DNA of 30,469 nucleotides, taken from positions 1 to 30,469 of IMG/VR virus record IMGVR_UViG_3300033064_005166; one strand, given 5' to 3'. Source of the DNA: a virus. Both the position numbers and the translations under genes were made by a program. Below, piece after piece: positions 12,455 to 21,068 of the stretch; position 1 is the stretch's first letter, and each line of letters begins with the position of its first letter. The notes beneath the pieces were generated by a model. That model made no database searches. It was not told the origin of the DNA and saw only the letters and a program-made list of their open reading frames with translations.

Positions 12455-12565
12455 ATGGCTAAAAAAAAGAAGGGTGCTTCCCCGTGGAAGGGATATTCTC
12501 CCGAAGAGAAAAGGCAGTATGATTTACAGTTTGGAGCTAAAAAACACAAACGTGAAAAGAAGTGA
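12455..12565 (+). CDS. Very small basic protein upstream of terL
   Basis: 36 aa (MAKKKKGASPWKGYSPEEKR...), ATG 12455 behind TTAAGGAGACAT. Lys/Arg rich with a WKGYSPEEKRQYDL core. Its TGA overlaps the GTG start of the terminase (GTGA 12562-12565), so the two are translationally coupled. Function unknown. Confidence 0.55.
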   Translation: MAKKKKGASPWKGYSPEEKRQYDLQFGAKKHKREKK

Positions 12566-13986
12566 AAAAAAGCACCGCCGAACAACTTCAAGAAAGAGAA
12601 AGGCTCCTAAAAGAATTAGAAAATCGCAAGAAAGAACGGGGTATGGATTTCTACATACCCAACAAGGTTCAGGTAAAAGCCCACCAATCAAAAGCAAAAA
12701 TAATTTGTTACGTAGGTGGAAATAGGGCAGGAAAAACGACTTTGGGGGCGATGGAAGTTGCTTGGCACGTTACCAAAAAATATCCAGATTGGTTTCCCAG
12801 AGAACGCAGATTTAAAGGACCAATTAAAATTAGGATAGCAACAGATAAGTTTTTTAAGATAGATACAGTTATAGAACCGAAGTTACGTGCATATTTACCC
12901 GCAGGAGAAATCAAACGCATTAAGCGTTCTCCACAAGGTTATGTAACTAAACTCTCTACGAGAGACGGCTCGTTTATAGAATTTCTCACAATGGAACAGG
13001 ACCAGATGGCTTTTGAGGGGCAGGATTTAGACCTGTTCTGGGGTGATGAACCAGTTAACAGGGCAAGGTATATAGCCACTCAAAGGGGATTGATAGATAG
13101 GGGGGGTTACACCTTACTTACCTTTACTCCCCTAGTGGAGCCCTGGATGAAAGAAGAGATTGTTGATTCGGCAGATGGTAAAAACATAGATGTCTTTACT
13201 GCTGACATAAGAGACAATAAGTTTGATACACACGGCAACGCTATTCTCAATGAAGAGGACATTCAAAGGTGGGAAGATATGCTCACCGATGATGAAAAGG
13301 AAACTCGTCTTCACGGGGCGTTCTTCCATTTAAGGGGTCGTGTATATAAAGAATTTTCCGATGTTCACCTTATTGATGATTTTAAGTATGAGCAGGGTTA
13401 TCCAGTTATCTGTGTTCTTGACCCACACGACAGGCAACCACACTGGATTATTTGGGCGATGATAGACCGCACTGACGATATTTACGTAATTTATGAAAAC
13501 ATAATACATTGTTCCACTCAGGAACTAGCTGCCAATATTTTAGCGACTGAAAAATACTTTGGATGGAATATGAGAAAACGCCTTATAGACCCAAACTTTG
13601 GCAGAAGACCAGCGAAGATAGGGATGGACATTTCTCTTATAGAAGAACTTAGAAAGTTTAAGTGTGTATTTACAGAGGCTAACGACAATAAAGATACGGG
13701 TCATATGAGGGTTAAGAGCCTCTTGCACTATAACGCAGATAGACCCATAGATATAAACAATAGACCTAAATTGTTTTTTGACAGGCGTTTTGCCCCAAAG
13801 ACTATTCACTCAATGAGAAACCTACAACACGACGAATGGAAGGGTCAGACAGATAGAGACCCCAAGGAAGAAGTAAAACCAAAAGATAAACACGGGTCTG
13901 ATTGTATAAGATATTTAGGTGCTGATGGTCCCACGTTTGATGGACCACAGATGTATGAACCAGATTTTAGAGGAGCAATTTACTAA
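12562..13986 (+). CDS. terL: Terminase large subunit
   Basis: 474 aa from GTG 12562. ATPase part: Walker A GGNRAGKTT (residues 52-60), Walker B DLDLFWGDEP (155-164) with the catalytic Glu, and the coupling motif LLTFTP (185-190). Nuclease part (RNase H fold): VLDPHD with Asp287, LIDPNF with Asp343 and HGSDCIRYL with Asp447, the expected three metal-binding acids. It pumps DNA into the procapsid and cuts it. Length is usual for the family. The N-terminus is short and carries a charged helix. It lies first in the late block. Confidence 0.92.
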   Translation: MKKSTAEQLQERERLLKELENRKKERGMDFYIPNKVQVKAHQSKAKIICYVGGNRAGKTTLGAMEVAWHVTKKYPDWFPRERRFKGPIKIRIATDKFFKIDTVIEPKLRAYLPAGEIKRIKRSPQGYVTKLSTRDGSFIEFLTMEQDQMAFEGQDLDLFWGDEPVNRARYIATQRGLIDRGGYTLLTFTPLVEPWMKEEIVDSADGKNIDVFTADIRDNKFDTHGNAILNEEDIQRWEDMLTDDEKETRLHGAFFHLRGRVYKEFSDVHLIDDFKYEQGYPVICVLDPHDRQPHWIIWAMIDRTDDIYVIYENIIHCSTQELAANILATEKYFGWNMRKRLIDPNFGRRPAKIGMDISLIEELRKFKCVFTEANDNKDTGHMRVKSLLHYNADRPIDINNRPKLFFDRRFAPKTIHSMRNLQHDEWKGQTDRDPKEEVKPKDKHGSDCIRYLGADGPTFDGPQMYEPDFRGAIY

Positions 13987-14516
13987 TGATGTGGTGGGGA
14001 AAAAAACAAGAAACAGGTGAACTTGAAACAAACGAACCTGAAAACAAGAAAAGGATTTTTGTAGTTCCTGATGCCAAGATGTATATATGCAATCTTTTGG
14101 CTCAATACAAAAAGCCCAAAGAGATTATCAGTCTTATTAAAGAAGAACATAATATAAAGGTAAGTCCTTCTTCTATAAGCCAATATAAAAAAGAAAACAA
14201 AGAACTCATAGAAAAATTAAGAACCAGCTTTTTAGCGACAATTAACGACGTTCCCATAGCACAGAAGAAAATCAGGTTAGAAAGAGCAGATGAGTTATAT
14301 ACTATCTCTCAAGAACTAAGGGGTGGAGAGAAAGTTAATCTATCTCTTAAGTGCCTTAAGGAAGCCAGAGAAGAAGTTGAAGGCGCTGGTAGTGGTAGTG
14401 TAACCTTCCAACAGTTTAACCAGTATAATGCACTCTCTGATGAAGAACTAAGAGAAAAGTTAAAAGAAGTAGAAGAAAAGATTGTGAAGACTAACGTAAT
14501 TGAGCAGGAGGCGTAA
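13986..14516 (+). CDS. terS: Probable terminase small subunit
   Basis: 176 aa, starts TAATG-fashion on the terL stop (ATG 13986 or 13989). Residues about 30-80 (AKMYICNLLAQYKKPKEIIS, then IKVSPSSISQYKKENKEL) form a helix-turn-helix typical of the DUF2280/terS-like phage proteins; the following helices (QKKIRLERADELYTISQEL) would form the oligomer ring, and the C-terminal LSDEELREKLKEVEEKI may contact the large subunit. The order terL-terS is opposite to the more common arrangement. Assignment by pattern, not by comparison. Confidence 0.65.
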   Translation: MMWWGKKQETGELETNEPENKKRIFVVPDAKMYICNLLAQYKKPKEIISLIKEEHNIKVSPSSISQYKKENKELIEKLRTSFLATINDVPIAQKKIRLERADELYTISQELRGGEKVNLSLKCLKEAREEVEGAGSGSVTFQQFNQYNALSDEELREKLKEVEEKIVKTNVIEQEA

Positions 14517-14671
14517 TGTCCCCATTTCGCAGTGAGAAGCAAAGAAGATACTTATGGATGAATGAACCGAAGTTAGCAAAAAAATGGACAAAAAAATATG
14601 GTTCTAAAATAGATGGTGGTGGTAAAGAAAAATCGCCCGCAAAGTTTAAACGTAGAAACGGAACTGCATAG
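14516..14671 (+). CDS. Small conserved phage protein (SEKQRRYLW type)
   Basis: 51 aa, MSPFRSEKQRRYLWMNEPKL then AKKWTKKYGSK. The PF(R/K)SExQRRYLWxxxPxxAxxWTxxYG pattern is a frequent tiny ORF in tailed phages, of unknown function, often near structural genes. It begins on the stop of the previous gene (TAATG) and ends 6 nt before the portal. Confidence 0.7.
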   Translation: MSPFRSEKQRRYLWMNEPKLAKKWTKKYGSKIDGGGKEKSPAKFKRRNGTA

Positions 14672-14677
14672 GAGTAA

Positions 14678-16852
14678 ATGATGAACCCAATCCAAATAGA
14701 TATAAAAGAAGATATGCAAAAACTCCTTGTAGAAGTTTGTATTGACGACTTCAAAAGGGCAGAGGATGCTCGCAATGCCAGAGACTATGGAGTAGATTCA
14801 AAAGGGGTAGCATTTACTTTTGATTCTAAATTAGACGAACTCACAGATATGTTTTATGGTAATAGAAAACCAAAATCAGTTCCCTGGAGAAATTGTTCTA
14901 ATCGCTCTATGAAAATAGCTATGGCTATTTTAGAGATGCTTCACTCAAGGATGTTTTCTGCTATTTGGAATGAGGACTTAGTGCGTTGGATGCCTGGTGA
15001 AAGAACCGACAAAGAAAAGGTAGACCGAATCAATAAGTTTATGGATTGGTGGATACGTGTTCACATACGTATGAAGAACTTCTTTGACAAATGGACAAAG
15101 GTAGTTACTGGATTTGGGGATTGTCTTACAGAAATAAGTTGGGATATTAAATACTACGACAGGGGAGAAACCGAAGAAACTCCCATAACAGATGAGTTTG
15201 GATTACAGTTATTTGAACAGGACGGGACACCATCCGTAAACAAAGAAAAGAAATTTAGGATAGAAGAAAAAACTAAGTGCGAAATTATACCACAAAAAAG
15301 CATTTATTTCCAAGAAGCCCAAAAAAGTATATATGATGAACCCGTTATTATTAAGCTTCGCTATCTTTATTCTGATTTGGAGGAGATGGAGAAAGACGGA
15401 AAAGTAGTTAACATCACCACAGAACTAAAGTCTAAAATTGAAGACCGCCTTAATGCCCAATACAGCGATTCCACAGACGAAAACTTAGAAATTATTAAAG
15501 AAGCCAAATTAAGAAATACACCAGTAGATGTCCTAAAGATTTACAAAAAAATAGATATAGACAGAGATGGTTTTCCAGAAGATTTAAGAATTCTTATAGA
15601 CCCTGACAATAGAATTTATTTAGGTGCTGTTGCCATTAAAGATATTACCAAGAATGGCAAGAGACCATTGGATTTTACAAAGATTAACGACCTTATAGAT
15701 AGACCTGACGAACTTGAAGGATTAGGCATATTGGAAATGGTTAAGCCCTTAGCCGATGAATTAGACGCTATATTCAATCAGTTGACTGACGCTAATACTC
15801 TGGGAGTGCTTAGACCATTCTTTTATGACCCATCGGGAAGTTTAGTTCCACAGAATATTACTTTAGCCCCAAACAAGGGAATACCTGTTCCTGACCCACA
15901 AAGGAATGTTTACCTACCTGATTTTAACTTACCCACAGAAAGATTATTTATTGCAATGAAGACCGTGCTGGAGTTTATTGAAAGGCTTACAGGTGCCTCT
16001 TCTTACGTAATGGGTAAGGAGTCAGAGGTTGTGGGTGGTTCTGGAACAGCTACAAGAACACAGGCTATTGTTATGGCTTCAGAGCAGAGATTTGCCATAC
16101 CTGCTCAGAGATTAAGAGAGGGTTGTGCTCGGATACTTACAAAAATTTTAGACCAAGTCCAAAAGAATATACCACCAGGATTAGAAACCAGGGTATTAGG
16201 TGAAGATGGAGAACCTATTTTCCACGGCAATGAACTTTCAGAAGAAGGATTATCTACTGAATTAGATGCCTATATACTTGAAGACGCTTCTATGGGTTCT
16301 CAAAATACAGAACGTCAGTTAGCAGTATTTTTATATCAGATGTTAATGCAAAATCCCTTGGTCGCTTCAGACCCCATTAAAATTTATAGGGCTACGGCTA
16401 ATTTACTTAAATCCCATAGATTTGAACCAACAGAATATCTGGGACCAGAACCAGATATGAATGACCTGGATTCTCCCGAAGAAGAAAATACTAAAATACT
16501 TCAGGGGGATTTTGAAAAGGTAAGACCGACAATGGTAGAAAACCATATGATGCACATTCAAACGCATCAAAAGGTCTTACAATCGCCAACATTAGCAGTG
16601 GTAAATCCTGAGATGATTGAACAGATTATGCAATATACTCAATCTCACGTTCAGGAACATATGCAGATGATGCAACAGATGATGGCGATGCAACAGTTAG
16701 GAGGAAAAGGTGGACCAGGATTACAAACAGGAACAGCTCAAGGACCTGAAGGAATTCAAGGAACACAAGGGGTGGAAAATCTTCCAGGACCTGTCGGGCA
16801 AATGGCTAGAACAAAAGAACAAGGAACTAGTAGTCCAGCTCCGTCAACATAA
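14678..16852 (+). CDS. Portal protein
   Basis: 724 aa; ATG 14678 behind TAGGAGTAA (14681 also possible). The dodecameric portal at the capsid vertex is the DNA entry channel and terminase docking site. Pattern support: MDWWIRVHIRMKNFFDKW and TGFGDCLTEISWDI in the N-terminal half, the PLADELDAIFNQLTDANTLG stem helix, FIERLTGASSYVMGKESE and RTQAIVMASEQRFAIPAQRL in the clip/wing region. Length and layout fit large podovirus-like portals. The last 60 residues are Met/Gln rich, then collagen-like G-x-y (GGPGLQTGTAQGPEGIQG). The position between the terminase genes and scaffold is diagnostic. Confidence 0.85.
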   Translation: MMNPIQIDIKEDMQKLLVEVCIDDFKRAEDARNARDYGVDSKGVAFTFDSKLDELTDMFYGNRKPKSVPWRNCSNRSMKIAMAILEMLHSRMFSAIWNEDLVRWMPGERTDKEKVDRINKFMDWWIRVHIRMKNFFDKWTKVVTGFGDCLTEISWDIKYYDRGETEETPITDEFGLQLFEQDGTPSVNKEKKFRIEEKTKCEIIPQKSIYFQEAQKSIYDEPVIIKLRYLYSDLEEMEKDGKVVNITTELKSKIEDRLNAQYSDSTDENLEIIKEAKLRNTPVDVLKIYKKIDIDRDGFPEDLRILIDPDNRIYLGAVAIKDITKNGKRPLDFTKINDLIDRPDELEGLGILEMVKPLADELDAIFNQLTDANTLGVLRPFFYDPSGSLVPQNITLAPNKGIPVPDPQRNVYLPDFNLPTERLFIAMKTVLEFIERLTGASSYVMGKESEVVGGSGTATRTQAIVMASEQRFAIPAQRLREGCARILTKILDQVQKNIPPGLETRVLGEDGEPIFHGNELSEEGLSTELDAYILEDASMGSQNTERQLAVFLYQMLMQNPLVASDPIKIYRATANLLKSHRFEPTEYLGPEPDMNDLDSPEEENTKILQGDFEKVRPTMVENHMMHIQTHQKVLQSPTLAVVNPEMIEQIMQYTQSHVQEHMQMMQQMMAMQQLGGKGGPGLQTGTAQGPEGIQGTQGVENLPGPVGQMARTKEQGTSSPAPST

Positions 16853-16970
16853 GTTAGATGAAGCTTATGGCACACAAAGGTGGATTGACGGGTTTTTATA
16901 TAGAGAAATAATTTTAGAAGACCACATCAAGGAGTTAATAGTCCCCGAAGAGGAGATTCCAACTTATTAA
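16710..16970 (+). CDS. Overlapping hypothetical gene starting inside the portal gene (GTG start)
   Basis: 86 aa from GTG 16710 behind an exact AGGAGG at 16698-16703. The first 143 nt overlap the portal 3' end in another frame. The non-overlapping part (QLRQHKLDEAYGTQRWIDGF then LYREIILEDHIKELI) reads as a good helical protein ending PEEEIPTY. No other in-frame ATG, GTG or TTG exists downstream in the ORF, so the overlap seems real. Possible small head accessory protein; function not known. Confidence 0.6.
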   Translation: MDQDYKQEQLKDLKEFKEHKGWKIFQDLSGKWLEQKNKELVVQLRQHKLDEAYGTQRWIDGFLYREIILEDHIKELIVPEEEIPTY

Positions 16971-16990
16971 GTTGAGGAAAGGAGAATAAA

Positions 16991-17782
16991 ATGGAAGAGA
17001 AAAACCAGGATAAACAACCTGAGACCAAAGAAATCGAAGATGGTGGAGTAGAGGTTTCTTTAGAGGAAGAAGGTACTCCAGTAGTGCCAGAGGAAGAGAA
17101 AGAGCCTGAGCCAAAAGCCAAAGAGGAACCAAAACAGGATTCCTTTAAAAACAAGGTTTATGCTCAAGATAGAATCATCTCTAAACAACAGAAAGAAATT
17201 GATGATTTAAGGGAACAAATGACTTCTCAACCAAAGGTAGAAGAAACAAAACCAGAGGATTTTGACAAAGATGTTCAAAGTGATTGGCAGGGTACTTTCC
17301 GCAAAATTGCAAAACAAGAAGCAGAAAATATCTATAAAGCCGACCAAGCAAAGATTCAAAAAGAAGCTCAGGAGAGAGAACGTAAACAAGTTCAAGAAAC
17401 AAATGAACAAAAAGTTGTTACTAAATATCCAGAGCTTAATGACTCTAGTTCAGAACATACACAAATCTGGTTTGATGTATTGAACAAAAATCCAAGATGG
17501 AGAACATCTCCTGATGGTCCAATTCTCGTTATGCGGGAAATGGAAGATGTACTCCGTGTTAAAGGATATGATATTGATGGGAGAACAACCAAGGCGGTTA
17601 ATCATGAGCGTGAGCGTTTAGCTAATGCAAATGCAACTTCTTTGGGGACATCAAGACCAACCCCATCCAATAAAGTAATTCTTTCACGGGAACAGAGAGA
17701 GTTTTGCGATACAAACGGCATTTCCTATGAGGAATATGCCAGAACCCTGAAAAAAACAGCAGGAGGAGGGCTTGAATTATGA
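16991..17782 (+). CDS. Probable scaffolding protein
   Basis: 263 aa behind AAAGGAGAATAAA. The first 55 residues are highly acidic (EDGGVEVSLEEEGTPVVPEE), followed by coiled coil (IISKQQKEIDDLREQM, then AEQEA-type and QAKIQKEAQERERKQVQE), and the C-terminus has a compact domain ending TLKKTAGGGLEL. Acidic plus coiled-coil composition and the position directly between portal and capsid genes are what scaffold proteins show. It would guide capsid assembly and then leave. No protease gene is seen nearby. Confidence 0.65.
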   Translation: MEEKNQDKQPETKEIEDGGVEVSLEEEGTPVVPEEEKEPEPKAKEEPKQDSFKNKVYAQDRIISKQQKEIDDLREQMTSQPKVEETKPEDFDKDVQSDWQGTFRKIAKQEAENIYKADQAKIQKEAQERERKQVQETNEQKVVTKYPELNDSSSEHTQIWFDVLNKNPRWRTSPDGPILVMREMEDVLRVKGYDIDGRTTKAVNHERERLANANATSLGTSRPTPSNKVILSREQREFCDTNGISYEEYARTLKKTAGGGLEL

Positions 17783-18459
17783 ACAATAATCCGTTAAAAG
17801 ACGAGGGACTTGAAGAAAGCCCAAAAAAACGTGTAGAGAGAGAGTTTGAAACAATCCCAGATAACAAACCTGCGGATAAAGAGGAATATGTAGAAAAGAT
17901 TAATAAAGAAGCTGTTCCTTTTGTAGAACAACAGAAACCTGAACTTCACGTAGTAATGGCTCAGGATGATGCCTACATTGCTGACAGGATAAAATCACAA
18001 CCTAAGACTCTAGATGAAGTTTTACTTATGAAAGAGAGACAATATGCTCCTGGTGAGCATAGATTATCTCTTCCACAGGAACTTCGCCAGTATCAAAATA
18101 AAGTTGCTTTTCGTTGGATTAATAAAAAGAAAAGGGCTATTGATGATGCTATAGATTTGAAGGGTTGGGTTTTTATCAACAGGTTAAGTTTTAAAAACAT
18201 ACCTGACCGTTTATTTTCCAATAGTGGAGCTATTGAAAGAGGAGACACGGTGCTTATGTATATGCCCTTAGAAATGGCAGAAAGAATACGTAGGACACCA
18301 GGAGAAAAATCAACAGCCATCTTAAAAGCTCATTTAGCTAAAGGAGAAGAAAAACTCTCAAAAGGACAATCAGGTTTTTATAAACCAACAGAGAGTGCTT
18401 CCGATTCCGATAATGTTCCCACGGGGGAACAAGTTTACACGGAGGGGAAGGACTTTTAA
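17779..18459 (+). CDS. Hypothetical head-region protein
   Basis: 226 aa, starts ATGA-coupled to the scaffold gene. N-terminal third charged and disordered looking. The middle holds AFRWINKKKRAIDDAIDLKG and WVFINRLSFKNIPDRLFS, then GAIERGDTVLMYMPLEMAER, which looks like a folded domain met in other phage head clusters. No enzyme motif. Possibly an assembly or head-completion protein; inferred from place only. Confidence 0.55.
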   Translation: MNNNPLKDEGLEESPKKRVEREFETIPDNKPADKEEYVEKINKEAVPFVEQQKPELHVVMAQDDAYIADRIKSQPKTLDEVLLMKERQYAPGEHRLSLPQELRQYQNKVAFRWINKKKRAIDDAIDLKGWVFINRLSFKNIPDRLFSNSGAIERGDTVLMYMPLEMAERIRRTPGEKSTAILKAHLAKGEEKLSKGQSGFYKPTESASDSDNVPTGEQVYTEGKDF

Positions 18460-18481
18460 GTAGCAAATAAGGAGTAAGTAA

Positions 18482-19102
18482 ATGGCAAACACAAATAAAT
18501 TCTGTGGATTGCGACCTATATATCCTTATATCAGAGCACAAGTATACAAGCACGTAACGGGCGTACCTGTTTTTATGTATCAGCCAGCAACATTAAATAA
18601 TGGCGGATATGCCGAATTAGCAGTTATGGACGGAACCACTGCTGGTGAAGCTCTATTGGGTTCAGTTGTCGGCATTTTAGGCGGCGATTGGTCTCCTTTG
18701 AGTGTATCAGAAAGTGGTTACGCACCTGCGAATCCAGCAGCAGCATCAGTGGATGCTAATGGTTATATGAATGTGTTGATTGCAGATTCACCAGAACAAC
18801 TCTTTTTAATACAAGAGACAACTGATGGAACAGCTTTAACACAGGCAGCAGTCGGGTTAGGAACAGTACCGTTTTGTGTTACCGCAGCTTCTGGTAGTAC
18901 AATCTCTGGTATAAGTACAGTACATATCGGTTCAGCAACTACAGTAATGGCAGCACCGCTTTCAAACCTTAACTTGCAGTTAGTCAAGTTATGGGATAAA
19001 CCAGACAATGCTTTTGGCGCATATGCCAAATGGATTGTCAGAATTAACGACCACCAATTCAGTAGAGCAGGTGCTTATCTTGAATTAGGTGAATTATTAT
19101 AA
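18482..19102 (+). CDS. Probable capsid decoration or accessory protein
   Basis: 206 aa behind AATAAGGAGTAAGTAA. Rich in Ala, Gly, Ser and Thr, with short beta-type segments (VVGILGGDWSPLSVSES, ATTVMAAPLSNLNLQLVKLW). The composition resembles phage structural proteins on the capsid shell. It precedes the major capsid gene by only 12 nt, which fits a decoration or co-assembled protein. The N-terminus (NKFCGLRPIYPYIRAQVYK) is distinctive but not recognised. Confidence 0.55.
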   Translation: MANTNKFCGLRPIYPYIRAQVYKHVTGVPVFMYQPATLNNGGYAELAVMDGTTAGEALLGSVVGILGGDWSPLSVSESGYAPANPAAASVDANGYMNVLIADSPEQLFLIQETTDGTALTQAAVGLGTVPFCVTAASGSTISGISTVHIGSATTVMAAPLSNLNLQLVKLWDKPDNAFGAYAKWIVRINDHQFSRAGAYLELGELL

Positions 19103-19114
19103 GGAGAATAAATC

Positions 19115-20035
19115 ATGAACAGGTCAACTTTTAATAAGGCTGTCGTTCCTGGTTTGTTCGCCTTTATGATTCAAGGCTATCGTCCCGCTTCTACAGAAGT
19201 TAGTTGGAGTGGTTTTGTTAGCGCGAGAACATCAAAGAGAGCATACGAGGAATGCGCCTACGCAGGTGGATTAGGGATTTTCCCTCACAAGCCTGAAGGC
19301 GATGCAATAACCTATGATGAAATTCTACAAGGTCCAACAAAGAAATTCGTACATAAGACTTATTCGTTAGGTATTAAGTTATCAGAAGAGTTAATTGAAG
19401 ACTCTTTATATCCTGATATTCCAACGACAATGAGGTCTTTAACCGAAGAACTTGGTAGGGCTGCGAGAGAAACAAAGGCACTATTGGTTTGGGATATGTT
19501 AAACAATATAACATCTACCACAAATCATACTGGTGCTGATACGTTGGCTTTAGCAACAGCAAGCCATACTTACATCACAGGTGGAACGTGGAGTAATCTA
19601 TTAAGTCCAGCAGCAGATTTATCTGCTACAGCATTACAGACTTGTATAGATAACTTCGAAACAATAAAAGACGAATCAGGTAGGTATCAAATTTTAAAAG
19701 CTAAATACATCATTGTTCATCCGAACAATGCGTGGAAGGCAAAAGAGCTTTTACAATCTGGTTACGACCCTGAAACAGCGAATAATGCTATTAACGTATT
19801 AAAGGAGAAAAATCTCCAGCTTGTTGTCAGTCCATATTATACTGACACTGATGCTTTTACATTAGTAGCAAAACCAGCAAATAGAGAGTCTGGTGTCATC
19901 GCTTTTGACAGAAGAAAACTTTCTTTTGCCAAAGATGGTGATTTTGAGACCGGTGACGCAAAATTTAAGGGTAGCTTTAGGTTTAGCGTTGAATGTGCCC
20001 ACGCTGGAAATTTATATCATTCTGGCGGAGGCTGA
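19115..20035 (+). CDS. Major capsid protein, HK97-fold (Mu gpT-like)
   Basis: 306 aa behind TAAGGAGAATAAATC. Patterns of Mu gpT-type capsid proteins: PEGDAITYDEILQGPTKKFV (E-loop and spine region), THKTYSLGIKLSEELIEDSLYP, TEELGRAARETKALLVWDML (long helix) and later LKAKYIIVHPNN plus LVVSPYYTDTDAF. It ends with RFSVECAHAGNL. It lies after the scaffold and decoration genes. HK97 fold and gpT-type are inferred from these patterns; I did not compare structures. Confidence 0.8.
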   Translation: MNRSTFNKAVVPGLFAFMIQGYRPASTEVSWSGFVSARTSKRAYEECAYAGGLGIFPHKPEGDAITYDEILQGPTKKFVHKTYSLGIKLSEELIEDSLYPDIPTTMRSLTEELGRAARETKALLVWDMLNNITSTTNHTGADTLALATASHTYITGGTWSNLLSPAADLSATALQTCIDNFETIKDESGRYQILKAKYIIVHPNNAWKAKELLQSGYDPETANNAINVLKEKNLQLVVSPYYTDTDAFTLVAKPANRESGVIAFDRRKLSFAKDGDFETGDAKFKGSFRFSVECAHAGNLYHSGGG

Positions 20036-20120
20036 TAAGTCTTTGTATTACAACAAGTTACAATAATCTAAGTGCGAAAAGGTGGGGGTAGTTTACCCCA
20101 CCCCACGCTTAGGAGGAAAA
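20036..20120 (+). other. Intergenic spacer with GC-rich hairpin after the capsid gene
   Basis: GGTGGGG (20081-20087) pairs with CCCCACC (20096-20102), with two further T-A pairs after a one-base bulge. It is followed by CCCACGC, not by T residues, so it is not a classic terminator. Its place between the capsid gene and the next ribosome site suggests mRNA stabilisation or partial termination that raises capsid expression (inference). Confidence 0.45.
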
Positions 20121-20813
20121 ATGGGAAATTTAAACAGAGTAAATCCTAGTCGCTTTCATCAATTAGCGTTAGGAAAATTTGATAATTTTACACACAAAAC
20201 AGCTGGTTTAATTGGACTTGGTGATACCACCCCAGATGTATCTTTATATAGTTTACTATGGGCTGATACCACTGGTTCATTAACCATATCATATTTTGAC
20301 AATGGTTGTGAAGGACAACTTGTATTGCTGGGAAATTTAGGAACAGGTGAAGTAGATTTTGATGGTGCTAATATTGTTGAACAAGCATCATCCCCAATAG
20401 CTACAAACGAATTTGCAGCATTTGTTAATCACAACTCATCTTGGTATGAACTATTTCGTTCCAAAGCAGATAGTGCTCAAGACATAACTACGGTGGTTGG
20501 TTCTGGAGATGCACGTTGGTGGGGAACATCTACTGGTGGTTTTTCTGCAACTGGTTTATCATTTATTCAAATGAACTCAGCTGGCAAAACTGTTATTAAA
20601 GCATTATCAGATGGCAGGGTTGGTCAGAAAATAACGGTTGCAAATATAGGAAAAGCAGATTTACACTTCTGTAGTGGTTCTGGTGGAACACACGGAACAT
20701 TTGTAAATGCTTCAGCTAGAACATTAGTGATACCAACAAGTGCAAGTATTAACGCAACTTTTGATGGAACTAATTGGTTTATTGATTCACCTACACTATT
20801 AGGATTAATCTAA
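20121..20813 (+). CDS. Beta-rich structural protein with an internal duplicated motif
   Basis: 230 aa, ATG 20121 right after AGGAGGAAAA. It looks like a virion protein: GQLVLLGNLGTGEVDFDGAN (residues about 70-89) and GQKITVANIGKADLHFCSGS (about 165-184) are internally similar, and each is followed by a beta segment. A fibre, decoration or head-fibre role is possible. The upstream in-frame ATG at 20082 is rejected because it lies inside the hairpin and lacks the ribosome site. Confidence 0.6.
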   Translation: MGNLNRVNPSRFHQLALGKFDNFTHKTAGLIGLGDTTPDVSLYSLLWADTTGSLTISYFDNGCEGQLVLLGNLGTGEVDFDGANIVEQASSPIATNEFAAFVNHNSSWYELFRSKADSAQDITTVVGSGDARWWGTSTGGFSATGLSFIQMNSAGKTVIKALSDGRVGQKITVANIGKADLHFCSGSGGTHGTFVNASARTLVIPTSASINATFDGTNWFIDSPTLLGLI

Positions 20814-21058
20814 TGGGAAGAATTCCGAGAGATAAAAGAAAAAATCTTCTTAAGGAATCCGAAAGGTCTGGCTTTAAGTATTTTAAGCGAGAACTAATTA
20901 AGGATGGTAAGTGGTGGGTTCATCCCACAGAATTTGATGAACCCGCTCCTCATCCTAAAAATATAGGTGGAGAAGGAGAAAGAAACGCTTCAGGAGCTAG
21001 GAAAGATAGGTCTGCCTACCCTACTCTGAAGTCAGGAATATGGCAGGAAATGACCTAG
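20813..21058 (+). CDS. Small hypothetical protein
   Basis: 81 aa, starts TAATG-fashion at the preceding stop. Basic N-terminus (MGRIPRDKRKNLLKESER), then FKYFKRELIKDGKWWVHP and PAPHPKNIGGEGERNASG. The WWVHP...PAPH segment recalls small phage proteins between the capsid and tail genes. Not recognised. Confidence 0.5.
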   Translation: MGRIPRDKRKNLLKESERSGFKYFKRELIKDGKWWVHPTEFDEPAPHPKNIGGEGERNASGARKDRSAYPTLKSGIWQEMT

Positions 21059-21068
21059 GAGGAGGAAG

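Noticed and set aside
13132-13809. Reverse ORFs inside the terminase gene
   Set aside because: Shadows of the conserved terminase frame.
16927-17592. Reverse and alternate-frame ORFs over the scaffold gene
   Set aside because: They arise from the biased Glu/Lys codons of the scaffold; no ribosome sites.
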